Assembly: GCA_039801245.1 (NCBI GenBank)
Contig: JBDRUF010000007.1
Span: 1-45,650, forward strand
Source of the DNA: a candidate division WOR-3 bacterium
GTDB taxonomy: Bacteria; Hydrothermota; Tepidihabitantia; Tepidihabitantales; Tepidihabitantaceae
Direction of reading: 5' to 3'
DNA length: 45,650 nucleotides
How positions within the stretch are numbered: the first letter of the stretch is position 1; every line of letters starts with the position of its first letter. Below the pieces are notes generated by a model that was not told the origin of the DNA, did no database searches, and saw only the letters and a program-made list of their open reading frames with translations. Positions 7,384 through 15,754 of the stretch are shown piece by piece. A program made the translations under genes and the position numbers.

Positions 7384-8682
7384 CGGTTGCTTTTCGGTGT
7401 AGAGAAAATAGACTCCATCGGCAATGGGCGGGGTTGCTTTTCTGCCCGCTACATCAAAGAAGGATGAGGATGAGGTGAAGGTAAAGGTTGGGGTTGAGAA
7501 GCGGGTCAGCGGGAAATGGCTTGGTTGAATTTTGTCCCAGAACTCCTGATAGGTTCTGAGCACAAGGGTGCAGATTTCACTTGACAGTCGGGCAGCGCTC
7601 ATCGAATCTGGACCGGACTCCGCCCAGAGGCTTTCGTGGTAGGTGACAATATTGAAAATCATTGACTCCACCGGGGCAATATGCTCCAGCCAGCTGGCGA
7701 GACGGAAGGTGTTTATCGCATTAGGAAATTCAGGGAGTGGATAGAGATAATCCCTTAACCTCTGTGCCTCGTCGCATATGGGGGCGGTGATGTCTCCGTC
7801 AAGCTCATTGGGAAGCCTTCCTCCTTTAACCCACAAAGGAACAGGCAGGGTGGCTATGGGCGCACCTAAGAGGACCCAAATCATACTTGTGTTCGGGTTT
7901 TTCCCGGGTTGCGGACCGACCATTATTTCTACTGAGCGGGTCAGATTGCGACAGATGGTGGTCTCGGTGGGCAGATACCCATAAGGCAGCGGTTCAACCC
8001 GGCTTAAAAAAGGCAACGGATAAGGGTCAAACCCTACCTGCCCTAAATCGCGGCACAGATTCCTGACGATGAACTCAACCGAAAGAATTCTTTCCTTAAC
8101 CGCCGGGATGCATAACTGCAATGCCCGTTCAAATCGATTTTTGCCCAAAAGGCGAGTCGGACCCCCAGACATTGAGAAGTTTGCGCGTAAGAGAAAGCCC
8201 AATGATTCCTCATCGGCGTCATAGCGGGTATAGAAGGTGTGGCTGGCTTCAAAGATAGCGGCCTTGCCAGAGTTATCAAACACGCCAAAGTTTGCCGGGG
8301 TTTCCCTTCCCACCAGATTGAGCGAGTCCAGGAGCCGCTCAAAATCCTCCACACTGGCGCAGCTACCCAAAGCGAGGCGCATAATTGTGCCATCATCCGC
8401 ACCTCCTCGGTCCTCCCCACCGCCCCCGAGATTATAAGAGTTGGAGTTCATTATCGCAAACCCAGCCTCATTAATTCCTGCCCACACATCAAGCGTTTCA
8501 CCGGCATAGACATTGGCGATGAAGCGAAACCGCTCTCCAGAAAAGAACCTCATCTCCTGATTAGGATTGGAAACATCGCGATTCTTCCACAGGATGGGGC
8601 GGTTTTCCCTTGTTGCCAATGGGCTGAAGGCACCGATAGTGCAGCCGATGATGTAAAGGTTAAGGCAAAGGTATAGGTTTAT
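7360..8682 (-). CDS. Secreted Ntn-hydrolase, peptidase C45/acyltransferase-like, non-canonical start
   Basis: The body matches secreted N-terminal-nucleophile hydrolases of the C45/penicillin acyltransferase-like group: C-T-x-G-A-x-x-P, then RPILWKNRD, GINEAGFAIMNSNS and ANFGVFDNSGKAAIFEA. The presumed catalytic cysteine (C14 here) would become residue 1 after cleavage of the hydrophobic leader NLYLCLNLYIIG. No ATG, GTG or TTG exists between an in-frame TGA upstream and this cysteine. The first canonical start (TTG 8619) lies downstream of it. GGAGG sits 9 nt before an ATA at 8682, whose ATAA overlaps the ispG stop in the way ATGA overlaps usually do, so I place the start there (440 residues). 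An ATC at 8685 or an assembly error is also possible. IIGC could alternatively act as a lipobox. Substrate unknown. Confidence 0.7.
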   Translation of the reverse strand: MNLYLCLNLYIIGCTIGAFSPLATRENRPILWKNRDVSNPNQEMRFFSGERFRFIANVYAGETLDVWAGINEAGFAIMNSNSYNLGGGGEDRGGADDGTIMRLALGSCASVEDFERLLDSLNLVGRETPANFGVFDNSGKAAIFEASHTFYTRYDADEESLGFLLRANFSMSGGPTRLLGKNRFERALQLCIPAVKERILSVEFIVRNLCRDLGQVGFDPYPLPFLSRVEPLPYGYLPTETTICRNLTRSVEIMVGPQPGKNPNTSMIWVLLGAPIATLPVPLWVKGGRLPNELDGDITAPICDEAQRLRDYLYPLPEFPNAINTFRLASWLEHIAPVESMIFNIVTYHESLWAESGPDSMSAARLSSEICTLVLRTYQEFWDKIQPSHFPLTRFSTPTFTFTSSSSFFDVAGRKATPPIADGVYFLYTEKQPLRVIILR

Positions 8683-9746
8683 GATTGTGAACCTCCACCT
8701 GTTCTTTTCTTGATTTCTTCAATTAGGGCAACACTCAGTTCGGACTCAGAACAGGTGCGCACCGCTATTCCCTTAGCAAAGACAACCCCCTTACCCCTGC
8801 CGCCGGCAATGCCGAAGTCAGCCTCCCTGGCCTCTCCTGGTCCGTTAACAACGCAGCCCATTACCGCAATTTTCAGCGGTGTAGTTATTCCTTTCAACCC
8901 CTTTTTTACCTCCTGGGTAAGTCGGTTAATATCAACCATAGTTCTACCGCAACCAGGGCAGGAATAGACAAGCGGTCCGGTTATTCGTAGTCCTAACGCT
9001 GCCAAGAGTTCGTAACCAGCGATGACCTCAAGAACCGGGTCACCGGTAAGAGAGATTCTTATCGTATCGCCAATTCCCGCAAATAGAAGTGGGGAAAGTG
9101 CTGCCGCTGAGCGGATGGCACCTTCAAATGGTGGACCGGCTTCGGTTAGACCGAGATGGAGTGGATAAGGGTAACGGGTTGCCAATTCTTTATTTGCGGC
9201 AATCAGTTCGTTAAAGCTGGTAGTCTTAACAGAAAGGATAAGTCGCTGGAAGTTAAGTTTCTCAAAAGGGATTAGCGCCTGTTCTATTGCTCTAAGGAGG
9301 GCGGGGACACCTGAACCGATTCCCTTCGGTAATGAACCTGAGTTGACGCCTATGCGGATTGCTACATTCCGGTCTTGAGCGGCACGGATGATTTCCCCAA
9401 CCTTCCAGTGAGCACCTATATTCCCAGGGTTTATCCTAACTTTATCCACCCCCGCCTCGATGCTCATCAGGGCAAGTTTATAATTGAAATGGATGTCGGC
9501 GACAAGGGGAATAGATGTCTTTTTTCTGATTGCGGATAATGCCCAGGCACTCTTTTCGTCAGGCACGGCAAGGCGCACCAGTTCACAACCTGCCCTTTGA
9601 AGGCGTCTGATTTGGCGCACGGTTCTTGGGATATCATCGGTTCGGGTTTTTGTCATTGACTGGACCCGCACCGGGGCACCGCCACCAATGATTATCCCTC
9701 CAACCGTTACCGGAATGCTTTTGCGCCGCTTTTTAGGTTCTAACAC
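8679..9746 (-). CDS. ispG: 4-hydroxy-3-methylbut-2-enyl diphosphate synthase (IspG/GcpE)
   Basis: IspG reduces the cyclic diphosphate MEcPP to HMBPP in the methylerythritol phosphate route to isoprenoids, using a 4Fe-4S cluster. The 355-residue protein has the TIM-barrel start VTVGGIIIGGGAPVRVQSMTKT and the C-terminal cluster cysteines in YSCPGCGRT and MGCVVNGPGEA. It begins with GTG 9746, overlapping the end of murA by 14 nt, and so belongs to the same transcript. ispE of the same pathway is found at 27514-28389. Length and motifs are those of the bacterial single-domain form. Confidence 0.96.
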   Translation of the reverse strand: MLEPKKRRKSIPVTVGGIIIGGGAPVRVQSMTKTRTDDIPRTVRQIRRLQRAGCELVRLAVPDEKSAWALSAIRKKTSIPLVADIHFNYKLALMSIEAGVDKVRINPGNIGAHWKVGEIIRAAQDRNVAIRIGVNSGSLPKGIGSGVPALLRAIEQALIPFEKLNFQRLILSVKTTSFNELIAANKELATRYPYPLHLGLTEAGPPFEGAIRSAAALSPLLFAGIGDTIRISLTGDPVLEVIAGYELLAALGLRITGPLVYSCPGCGRTMVDINRLTQEVKKGLKGITTPLKIAVMGCVVNGPGEAREADFGIAGGRGKGVVFAKGIAVRTCSESELSVALIEEIKKRTGGGSQS

Positions 9747-10995
9747 GTTTTATATCAGCGCCCAAGAGATTAAGTTTCTCCTCAAGCCTTTCGTAGCCGC
9801 GGTCAAGGTGGTAGATGCGCAGGATTTCGCTTTTTCCCCGGGCAGCAAGTGCGGCAAGGACGAGCGCGGCTGAGGCACGCAGGTCTGATGCCATCACCTG
9901 CGCCCCTTCAAGTCTTTCCACCCCGTGAATCACCGCCATATTACCAATGATATCAATGGATGCGCCCATACGGTTGAGTTCCAGGGCGTGGAGGAAGCGG
10001 GATTCAAAGATATTTTCGGTTACAGTTGAGGTGCCAATTCCGAGGCTTAAAAGCGCGGTGAACTGCGCCTGCATGTCGGTGGGAAAACCAGGATAGGGCG
10101 CGGTGGAAATTTTCGTTGCCTTGGGGCGGGCTTTCATCTCTACGAAGATGCTTTTTTCACCTGCCTCCACCTGAGCGCCAATCTCGCGCAGTTTGGCAAT
10201 GACTGCGGTCAGGTGCTTAGGCTCGCAGCCCGTTATTTCAACTTTTCCCTGGGTGATCGCAGCGGCAACAGCAAATGTCCCTGCTTCAATCCGGTCAGGT
10301 ATGGGTGTGTGACTGGTGCCCGAGAGTCGTTTAACGCCTTCAATTTTAATTTGCGGTGTGCCCGCACCGGTTATCTTTGCGCCCATCCCATTAAGGAATT
10401 GAGCAACGTCATCCACCTCGGGCTCGCAGGCAGCGCCTTCAATTACGGTTGTCCCTCGGGCAAGGGTTGCCGCCATCATTGTATTGATAGTGGCACCAAC
10501 ACTTGGACCTTTGTGCCCGGCAAGTATCATTGTGCTTCCATGCAAACTCCTTGCCCGCGCCCGGATATACCCCTTTTCAATTCTGATACGGGCACCAAGT
10601 CCAGCAACTCCTTTGAGATGAAGGTCAACCGGCCTTGGCCCGATGGCGCAGCCACCGGGCAGAGACACGCGGCACTCCCCCATCCGTGCAAGGAGCGGTC
10701 CTAAGACATAATAGCTCGCCCGCATCTTGCGGACGATGTCATAAGGAGCTTCGGCTTTGAGTTTTCCCGCGGCAGTGATTTTCACCTGGCGGTTTTTCAT
10801 TTCTACCTTAACGCCGATTGCCCTCAAGAGTTTGAGCATAGTATTTACATCCTCAAGGAGAGGGACATCGTGGATTGTGCAGGTCTCTTCGGTCAAAAGG
10901 CAACAGGCGAGCAGCGGCAGAACCGCATTCTTTGCCCTGGCAACAGCAATACTGCCCTTGAGCGGTTTTGAGCCCCGGATAACAAAACGGTCCAC
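9733..10995 (-). CDS. murA: UDP-N-acetylglucosamine 1-carboxyvinyltransferase (MurA)
   Basis: MurA transfers enolpyruvate from PEP to UDP-GlcNAc, the first committed step of peptidoglycan synthesis, in the cytoplasm. The 420-residue protein shows K22-N23 in the N-terminal substrate loop, [10 protein letters not shown] (91-100) and the active-site loop [12 protein letters not shown] with C116. That cysteine is the residue alkylated by fosfomycin, so the enzyme would be of the sensitive type. The GTG start at 10995 has no Shine-Dalgarno site and lies directly behind a promoter, so translation is probably leaderless. It is the first gene of the murA-ispG-Ntn-hydrolase unit. Confidence 0.96.
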   Translation of the reverse strand: MDRFVIRGSKPLKGSIAVARAKNAVLPLLACCLLTEETCTIHDVPLLEDVNTMLKLLRAIGVKVEMKNRQVKITAAGKLKAEAPYDIVRKMRASYYVLGPLLARMGECRVSLPGGCAIGPRPVDLHLKGVAGLGARIRIEKGYIRARARSLHGSTMILAGHKGPSVGATINTMMAATLARGTTVIEGAACEPEVDDVAQFLNGMGAKITGAGTPQIKIEGVKRLSGTSHTPIPDRIEAGTFAVAAAITQGKVEITGCEPKHLTAVIAKLREIGAQVEAGEKSIFVEMKARPKATKISTAPYPGFPTDMQAQFTALLSLGIGTSTVTENIFESRFLHALELNRMGASIDIIGNMAVIHGVERLEGAQVMASDLRASAALVLAALAARGKSEILRIYHLDRGYERLEEKLNLLGADIKRVRT

Positions 10996-11000
10996 AAATT

Positions 11001-11028
11001 ATTTTTCACCAATTGAGACAAAAGTCAA
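11001..11028 (-). promoter_or_regulatory. murA promoter (leaderless)
   Basis: On the minus strand a -35 TTGACT (11028-11023) and a weak -10 AAAAAT (11006-11001) are 16 nt apart, with 5 nt left before the GTG at 10995. The distance from -35 to start codon is the same as at the other leaderless starts in this window. No Shine-Dalgarno sequence is present. Confidence 0.5.
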
Positions 11029-11072
11029 GCGGATGTAGAATTCACATTTGCCACGCCTGTTTACTATTGAAA

Positions 11073-11095
11073 GGGTAGGTCCCCTCCACCACCCC
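11073..11095 (+). repeat. Dispersed 23-bp C-rich motif, copy A
   Basis: Copy A of a motif that begins GGGYAGGT and ends CCACCACCCC. It differs from the other three copies (17124-17146, 30961-30983, 42849-42871) at only a few positions. It lies between two divergent genes. The opposite strand is a run of short G tracts (GGGGTGGTGG...) that could form a two-tier quadruplex. Function unknown. Confidence 0.75.
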
Positions 11096-11262
11096 GGCTG
11101 TTGTGTTGGTAAACGAGCAGAAGAATGGTTTCGAAGGAAAAGGGGCGAAGATGGAAATCTGTGTTGGGTTTGGATGGTAGTGGCGAGAATCTGGTTAGGT
11201 GATTTTGTCAGGAGGGATTACCGATATGGGCTGTAAGAAGGAAAAGATGTAATTTTTAGTTT

Positions 11263-11294
11263 CTCAAAGATTCTTGACAGAGGGAATCTTTGAG
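11263..11294. repeat. Inverted repeat enclosing a -35 element
   Basis: Two perfect 11-bp arms, CTCAAAGATTC (11263-11273) and GAATCTTTGAG (11284-11294), flank a 10-nt centre that begins with the TTGACA of the acylphosphatase promoter. The right arm fills most of the spacer. No gene on this strand ends upstream, so an operator is more likely than a terminator. Confidence 0.7.
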
Positions 11295-11302
11295 TTTATC
11301 TT
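11274..11302 (+). promoter_or_regulatory. Acylphosphatase-rib operon promoter (leaderless)
   Basis: Consensus -35 TTGACA (11274-11279), 17-nt spacer, -10 TATCTT (11297-11302), then 5 nt to the ATG at 11308. There is no Shine-Dalgarno sequence. The -35 lies in the centre of a perfect inverted repeat, which suggests control by a dimeric regulator. Confidence 0.75.
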
Positions 11303-11307
11303 GATTT

Positions 11308-11601
11308 ATGGACGAAAAAGGTGATAAGGCAAGTTTTGTTGCCCTTGTTTTTGGCAGGGTGCAAGGGGTGTTTTTCCGGATGTTCGTTTTAAGGGAGGCG
11401 CGGGCGTTAGGGCTTACTGGCAGGGTACGCAATCTCCCTGACGGTTCGGTTGAGGTCAACGCCGAAGGTGAAAGGGGAAAACTGGAGAAACTCATTGAGC
11501 GCCTCCATCAGGGTCCACCAGGAGCGCTGGTACAGAATGTTTCGGTAACCTGGAGCGATTATCTGCATGAGTATGACGATTTCCAGATAGATTACCGGTG
11601 A
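11308..11601 (+). CDS. acyP: Acylphosphatase
   Basis: A 97-residue acylphosphatase, which hydrolyses carboxyl-phosphate bonds such as acetyl phosphate or 1,3-bisphosphoglycerate in the cytoplasm. The family signature GRVQGVFFR (16-24) supplies the phosphate-binding loop and catalytic R24. The second signature GRVRNLPDGSVEV (39-50) supplies the catalytic asparagine N42. Length is typical of the single-domain enzyme. It heads an operon with riboflavin genes (4 nt before ribD), which is not an obvious functional link. Its start codon lies at the predicted transcription start. Confidence 0.93.
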   Translation: MDEKGDKASFVALVFGRVQGVFFRMFVLREARALGLTGRVRNLPDGSVEVNAEGERGKLEKLIERLHQGPPGALVQNVSVTWSDYLHEYDDFQIDYR

Positions 11602-11605
11602 TTTT

Positions 11606-12706
11606 ATGGCAAAATGGAGTGATGCTGACCGGCGCTTTATGATGGCCGCGCTGGAGGAGGCTTTTAAGGGGTGTGGGCTGGTTTCGCCCAATCCGATGGT
11701 GGGAGCGGTGTTGGTTAAAAACGGCAGGATTGTGGGCAGGGGCTATCACCGTAGGTTTGGTGCCCCTCATGCCGAGGTTGAAGCGATTCGTGATGCGGGC
11801 AGAGAAGGGCGAGGCTCTACTCTTTATGTGACGATGGAGCCCTGCTGTTTTCAGGGCAAGACACCTCCCTGCACCGAGGCAATTCTTGCGGCAGGGGTAA
11901 AAGAGGTGAAGGTTGCGATGATTGACCCGAACCCGAAGGTTAACGGCCAGGGTGTGAAATGTCTCCGCCGGCAGGGGATAAAGGTTGAGACCGGTCTCTT
12001 AGAAAAGGAGGCGCGGCGTCTTAACGAGGCTTATATTACATTTATGACCGAGCACCGCCCGTTTGTCATCCTGAAGGTGGCATCAACCCTTGACGGAATG
12101 ATGGCAACCGCTGATGGTGAGTCGCAATGGATTACCGGTGAGCGGGCACGGGCAGCGGGTCAGTTTTTGCGCCTGATGGCAGATGCGGTTCTGGTGGGGG
12201 TGAACACCGTTTTAAAGGACAACCCGAGCCTGACCTGCCGGCTCAACCGGGAAAAGCGGCTTTTGCGGGTTGTCCTTGATTCAGCATTGCGAACCAGTGG
12301 CAAAGAGAGACTTTTTTCTGAACCAGGTGGGGTCTTGGTTTTTACCGCGAGTAGTCAGGAGCAAAGGATTCGGAGGTTGGAACGGGCCGGTGGTGAGGTT
12401 GTGCGGGTCAGGCAGGAGAAAAAAGGGATGCTCAACTGGGAAGACATCTTAAACGAACTCTATCACCGGCAGGTCACCCTGGTTCTGATTGAAGGTGGCG
12501 CAACCGTGGTATCTTCAGCACTCGAGACAGGGATAGTGGATAAGGCATTTTTCTTTATTGCGCCCAAGGTTTTGGGTCCGGGCAAACTTTTCTCTAAGGG
12601 GATGAAGCCCCGCTCGCTAACCAATGCGCTAATCTTAAAGGATGTGCGCCATATTGAGTTTGGTGAGGACATTTTGATTGAGGGCTATGTTTACCGGTTT
12701 AGTTGA
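11606..12706 (+). CDS. ribD: Bifunctional riboflavin deaminase/reductase (RibD)
   Basis: RibD carries out the second and third steps of riboflavin synthesis: deamination of the pyrimidine intermediate, then reduction of its ribosyl side chain. The N-terminal deaminase domain shows the zinc site H55-A-E57 in GAPHAEVEA, with C80 and C89 in MEPCCFQGKTPPC. The NADPH reductase domain follows from about residue 147 (RPFVILKVASTLDGMMAT). Length 366 is normal. It overlaps ribE by 20 nt. The ribA/B and ribH genes needed for the full pathway are not in this window, and no FMN riboswitch was seen upstream. Confidence 0.95.
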   Translation: MAKWSDADRRFMMAALEEAFKGCGLVSPNPMVGAVLVKNGRIVGRGYHRRFGAPHAEVEAIRDAGREGRGSTLYVTMEPCCFQGKTPPCTEAILAAGVKEVKVAMIDPNPKVNGQGVKCLRRQGIKVETGLLEKEARRLNEAYITFMTEHRPFVILKVASTLDGMMATADGESQWITGERARAAGQFLRLMADAVLVGVNTVLKDNPSLTCRLNREKRLLRVVLDSALRTSGKERLFSEPGGVLVFTASSQEQRIRRLERAGGEVVRVRQEKKGMLNWEDILNELYHRQVTLVLIEGGATVVSSALETGIVDKAFFFIAPKVLGPGKLFSKGMKPRSLTNALILKDVRHIEFGEDILIEGYVYRFS

Positions 12707-13283
12707 GGCAATTGGCACAGTCAAAAGGGTTGAGCGGCAGGGAGATAACCGGCTTTTTTCGATTGCGGCAGATTTTGCCCCGGAGTTGAGACCGGGCGAA
12801 AGCGTTGCTGTCAACGGTTGCTGTTTGACCGTAGTGGCAGTTAACGGCAGGCTTTTCAAGGTTGAGGCGGTTGCCCAGACCCTGAGGTCAACAAATCTCA
12901 GCCGATTGGTTGTTGGCGCGCATGTCAACCTTGAGCGGGCGCTGAAAATGGGCGAGCGTATTGGCGGCCATCTGGTCTTAGGACATATCGACGAGGTTGG
13001 CATCTTAAAAAGGGTTGAACGTCGCTCAGGCGAAACGAGATGGACAGTAGGGGTAAAAGAGGAAAGTTGCCGATTGCTGGTACCCAAGGGTTCGGTGGCA
13101 ATTGAGGGTGTGAGTTTAACAGTTGTTAGCGTGGAAAGGGGGGAGTTCCGGGTCAATCTCATCCCCTTTACCCTGAGGCAGACGGTTTTAGGAGAGCGCC
13201 GGCAGGGGGATAAGGTCAATATTGAGTATGACATACTTGTCAAGTCTGCCCAGCGGTCAAAGGGTTCGCACCCGGCGCTGTAA
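12687..13283 (+). CDS. ribE: Riboflavin synthase alpha subunit
   Basis: Riboflavin synthase dismutates two lumazine molecules to riboflavin. The 198-residue protein has the two tandem lumazine-binding repeats of the family: MFTGLVEAIG with GESVAVNGCCLTV (about 35-47), and a second half with GHIDEVG and GSVAIEGVSLTVV. I chose ATG 12687 because it gives the family's standard MFTGL start. An upstream in-frame TTG would add three residues. The gene lies wholly in the ribD transcript. Confidence 0.95.
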   Translation: MFTGLVEAIGTVKRVERQGDNRLFSIAADFAPELRPGESVAVNGCCLTVVAVNGRLFKVEAVAQTLRSTNLSRLVVGAHVNLERALKMGERIGGHLVLGHIDEVGILKRVERRSGETRWTVGVKEESCRLLVPKGSVAIEGVSLTVVSVERGEFRVNLIPFTLRQTVLGERRQGDKVNIEYDILVKSAQRSKGSHPAL

Positions 13284-14064
13284 ATCGGCACTTAACCGCA
13301 CCGGTATTCCCGGCGGCGATTTCTGTCTCAACCCGTATCTGGGCTGCACCCATGGCTGTCTTTACTGCTATGCCAGTTTTATGCTCCGCTATTCAGGCAT
13401 CAATGAACCCTGGGGCTCGTTTGTTGAGGCAAAGATAAACCTGCCCGAGGTCCTGTTAAAAGAGGCGAAAAGACCGGGGCAGGTGCTTTTGGGAACGGTG
13501 TGCGACCCGTATCAACCGGTAGAGGAGATATTTCACTTGAGTCGGCGTGCCCTTGAGATTCTTGGCTCTTCTGGGTATCAGGTTGAGGTGATGACCAAGT
13601 CCGATTTGGTTCTGCGTGACCTGGATTTATTAAAAAGGTTTAAGGGCTTCAGCGTGGAGATGACAATAACAACCATTGACGAAAAGGTAGGTGCGATTTT
13701 TGAGCCCAACGCACCTTCACCATTCCGCCGGCTCAAGGCGGTCGCAGAGCTTGTTCAGGCTGGTGTGGAAACAACCGTCTTCTTTGGACCGGTTCTGCCC
13801 TACTTTTCCGACTCATTTGAGCAGATTAGCGCGGTCCTCTCAGCCATCAAACGCACCGGTTGCCAGCGGGTTCTCATTGACAAGCTGAACTACCTCGGCA
13901 CGAAAATGGCAATTATCACACCGAAACTCGCTCAAGGCTTCAAACCTGCCATTTTTGCCTTTGAACGGGCGCTGTTGGAACCGAGGGCTTATGTTGCCGG
14001 GTTGCGGGAGCGAGTATTAAGGGCGCTGAAGATGTCAGGGCTTGAAGGTAGGTTGATTTTCTGA
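13228..14064 (+). CDS. Radical SAM protein, SplB-like (COG1533-type)
   Basis: A 278-residue radical SAM enzyme related to the spore-photoproduct-lyase-like family. The cluster motif C40-x3-C44-x2-C47 sits in NPYLGCTHGCLYCYA, preceded by the family element CKSALNR at about 18-24. Later elements LLGTVCDPYQPVE and VEVMTKSDLVLRD fit the same family. The reaction is unknown; most members are uncharacterised and need not repair DNA. The start is uncertain. ATG 13228 overlaps ribE by 56 nt, while TTG 13237 or CTG 13246 would shorten the overlap. It probably shares the rib transcript. Confidence 0.82.
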   Translation: MTYLSSLPSGQRVRTRRCKSALNRTGIPGGDFCLNPYLGCTHGCLYCYASFMLRYSGINEPWGSFVEAKINLPEVLLKEAKRPGQVLLGTVCDPYQPVEEIFHLSRRALEILGSSGYQVEVMTKSDLVLRDLDLLKRFKGFSVEMTITTIDEKVGAIFEPNAPSPFRRLKAVAELVQAGVETTVFFGPVLPYFSDSFEQISAVLSAIKRTGCQRVLIDKLNYLGTKMAIITPKLAQGFKPAIFAFERALLEPRAYVAGLRERVLRALKMSGLEGRLIF

Positions 14065-14090
14065 CTCCTTTGTTTGACCAGGACAATGAT

Positions 14091-14096
14091 TAAAAT
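14091..14096 (+). promoter_or_regulatory. Possible -10 element for serS
   Basis: TAAAAT lies exactly 6 nt before the serS ATG at 14103, the same placement as the other leaderless starts, and there is no Shine-Dalgarno sequence. A good -35 at 16-18 nt is not evident: the nearest TTGACC, at 14074-14079, is only 11 nt away. This is therefore a weak call. Confidence 0.35.
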
Positions 14097-14102
14097 AGAA
14101 TT

Positions 14103-15362
14103 ATGCCGATGGACTTGAAGTTTATAAGGGAAAACCCTGATGAGGTGCGCCGCATCCTGGAGTTGCGCAAAAGCAAGATTGACATTGAGGCAATCCTTGA
14201 ACTGGATAAAAGGCGCCGCGCGCTCGTGCAGGAAAGGGATGAGTTAAGACACAAGCAGAAGGAGGTTTCTGAGGCGGTCGCCCTTGCCAAAAAGGAGAAA
14301 AAGGAGGGGTCGGAACAGCTCTTGCAAGCGGCAAGGGAGCTTTCCGATAAGATTAAAGAACTTGAGACGGAGCTAAACAGGATTGAGGCTCAACAGGAAA
14401 ATCTTATAAAACTTCTACCCAACAGGATTCATCCTTCGGTAACTGGTGAGGAGGAGATTGTTTCTACTTGGGGTGATTTACCCGTTTTTGGATTTCAGCC
14501 GCTGGCGCACTGGGATTTGGCCGAGGCATTGGGGATTGTTGATTTTGAGGCGGCTACCAGGCTTGCCGGTTCAAGGTTTGTCCTTTTCAAGGGTCAGGGT
14601 GCGCTCCTCGAGCGGGCTTTAATCAATTTCTTTCTTGACACCGCGATTCGCAAGTATGGCTACACCGAGATTGCCCCGCCGGTCCTTGCCAATGTGCCTA
14701 CCCTTGAAGCCGCCGGTCAACTCCCCAATCTTGAGACCGAGATGTACTGCCTGAAGGATGATGGGCTTTATCTCATTCCCACGGCAGAACCGCAACTGGT
14801 TGCCTATTACCGGGAAAAGAGCCTTGAGGAGGCGCAACTGCCATTAAAACTTGTTGCCTATACACCCTGTTTCCGTCGCGAGGCTGGCTCTTATGGGCGG
14901 GATGTGCGCGGGATGATTCGGATTCACCAGTTTGACAAGGTGGAACTTGTCCGCCTGACAAGACCAGAAACCTCCTATGACGCCTTAGAGGAGATGCGTC
15001 TTGAGGCGGAAAGCCTTTTACAGGCGCTGAAACTGCCCTACCGGGTCAAAAGGCTTGCCGCCTGGGACATCGCCTTTCAGTCCGCAAAGACCTATGACCT
15101 TGAGGTCTGGGCAGCAGGTGTTAAAAGATGGCTTGAGGTCTCCTCCATCTCCAACTGCGAGGAGTTTCAGACCCGGAGGGCAAAAATCAGGGTCAAGAGC
15201 AAAAATGGCAAAACATTTTATCCTCATGCATTAAACGGCTCTGCCCTTGCCCTACCCAGGACATTTATCGCCATTATTGAAAATTACCAGCAAAAGGACG
15301 GCTCGGTTGTTGTCCCCGAGGTCCTGCGCCCTTATATGAACGGGCAGGAGCGAATCGAGTAG
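14103..15362 (+). CDS. serS: Seryl-tRNA synthetase
   Basis: A 419-residue class II aminoacyl-tRNA synthetase that charges tRNA-Ser. The N-terminal coiled-coil tRNA-binding arm is clear, with long charged helices at about residues 30-100. The catalytic core includes TAEPQLVAYY, the motif 2 region CFRREAGSYGRDVRGMIRIHQFDKVE, and motif 3 LNGSALALPRTFIAIIENYQ near the C-terminus. The length is usual. It ends 2 nt before the convergent cdd gene, and no terminator was found between them. Confidence 0.97.
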   Translation: MPMDLKFIRENPDEVRRILELRKSKIDIEAILELDKRRRALVQERDELRHKQKEVSEAVALAKKEKKEGSEQLLQAARELSDKIKELETELNRIEAQQENLIKLLPNRIHPSVTGEEEIVSTWGDLPVFGFQPLAHWDLAEALGIVDFEAATRLAGSRFVLFKGQGALLERALINFFLDTAIRKYGYTEIAPPVLANVPTLEAAGQLPNLETEMYCLKDDGLYLIPTAEPQLVAYYREKSLEEAQLPLKLVAYTPCFRREAGSYGRDVRGMIRIHQFDKVELVRLTRPETSYDALEEMRLEAESLLQALKLPYRVKRLAAWDIAFQSAKTYDLEVWAAGVKRWLEVSSISNCEEFQTRRAKIRVKSKNGKTFYPHALNGSALALPRTFIAIIENYQQKDGSVVVPEVLRPYMNGQERIE

Positions 15363-15364
15363 TT

Positions 15365-15754
15365 TTATTTTAGGCGAAAACCTAAAGGCAAGAGTTTTTT
15401 CAGACGCAGTTTCTTTGTCCCTTTGGGTGTTGCCAGAATGATTAACGGGTCATTGCCAAACTCACCAATCACCTGCAGACAGGCGCCGCAAGGAGGTGTG
15501 AAATCCCCTGTTGGAGTAAATACCAAAACCGCCTTGATGTCAGTATCACCGGCATTCACCGCCTTGAACACCGCCACCCTTTCCGCACAGATTGACAGCC
15601 CCAGGGAGGAATTTTCCACATTGGCGCCTGAATAGATTTTGCCTTTCCCTGTCAGAACCGCAGCACCAACCCGGAATTTTGAATAAGGGGCATATGCCCT
15701 TTTTGTTGCCTTTTTGGCTGCGGACAAAAGCCGCGCAACCGTTTTCTGACTCAT
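15365..15754 (-). CDS. cdd: Cytidine deaminase
   Basis: A 129-residue homotetrameric-type cytidine deaminase that converts (deoxy)cytidine to (deoxy)uridine in pyrimidine salvage. Zinc and catalytic residues are visible: C56-A-E58 in [13 protein letters not shown], and C89 and C92 in PPCGACLQV. The start codon overlaps the deoB stop (ATGA), so both genes are co-translated from one mRNA, which makes a small nucleoside-salvage unit. Confidence 0.95.
   Translation of the reverse strand: MSQKTVARLLSAAKKATKRAYAPYSKFRVGAAVLTGKGKIYSGANVENSSLGLSICAERVAVFKAVNAGDTDIKAVLVFTPTGDFTPPCGACLQVIGEFGNDPLIILATPKGTKKLRLKKLLPLGFRLK

Larger units (their letters stand above)
10996..11307. other. Divergent intergenic region between murA and the acylphosphatase gene
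   Basis: These 312 nt hold the murA promoter at one end and the acylphosphatase promoter at the other, with a copy of the 23-bp dispersed motif at 11073-11095. A 62-codon open frame (11048-11236) runs through the motif but has no ribosome site or protein-like composition. I do not call it a gene. Nothing else was recognised between 11096 and 11260. Confidence 0.6.

Noticed and set aside
10213-10704. 163-codon plus-strand frame inside murA
   Set aside because: Antisense shadow of a well-conserved enzyme with all MurA motifs on the other strand.
11048-11236. 62-codon open frame in the murA/acylphosphatase gap
   Set aside because: It runs through the dispersed motif, has no ribosome site and its residues show no protein pattern.
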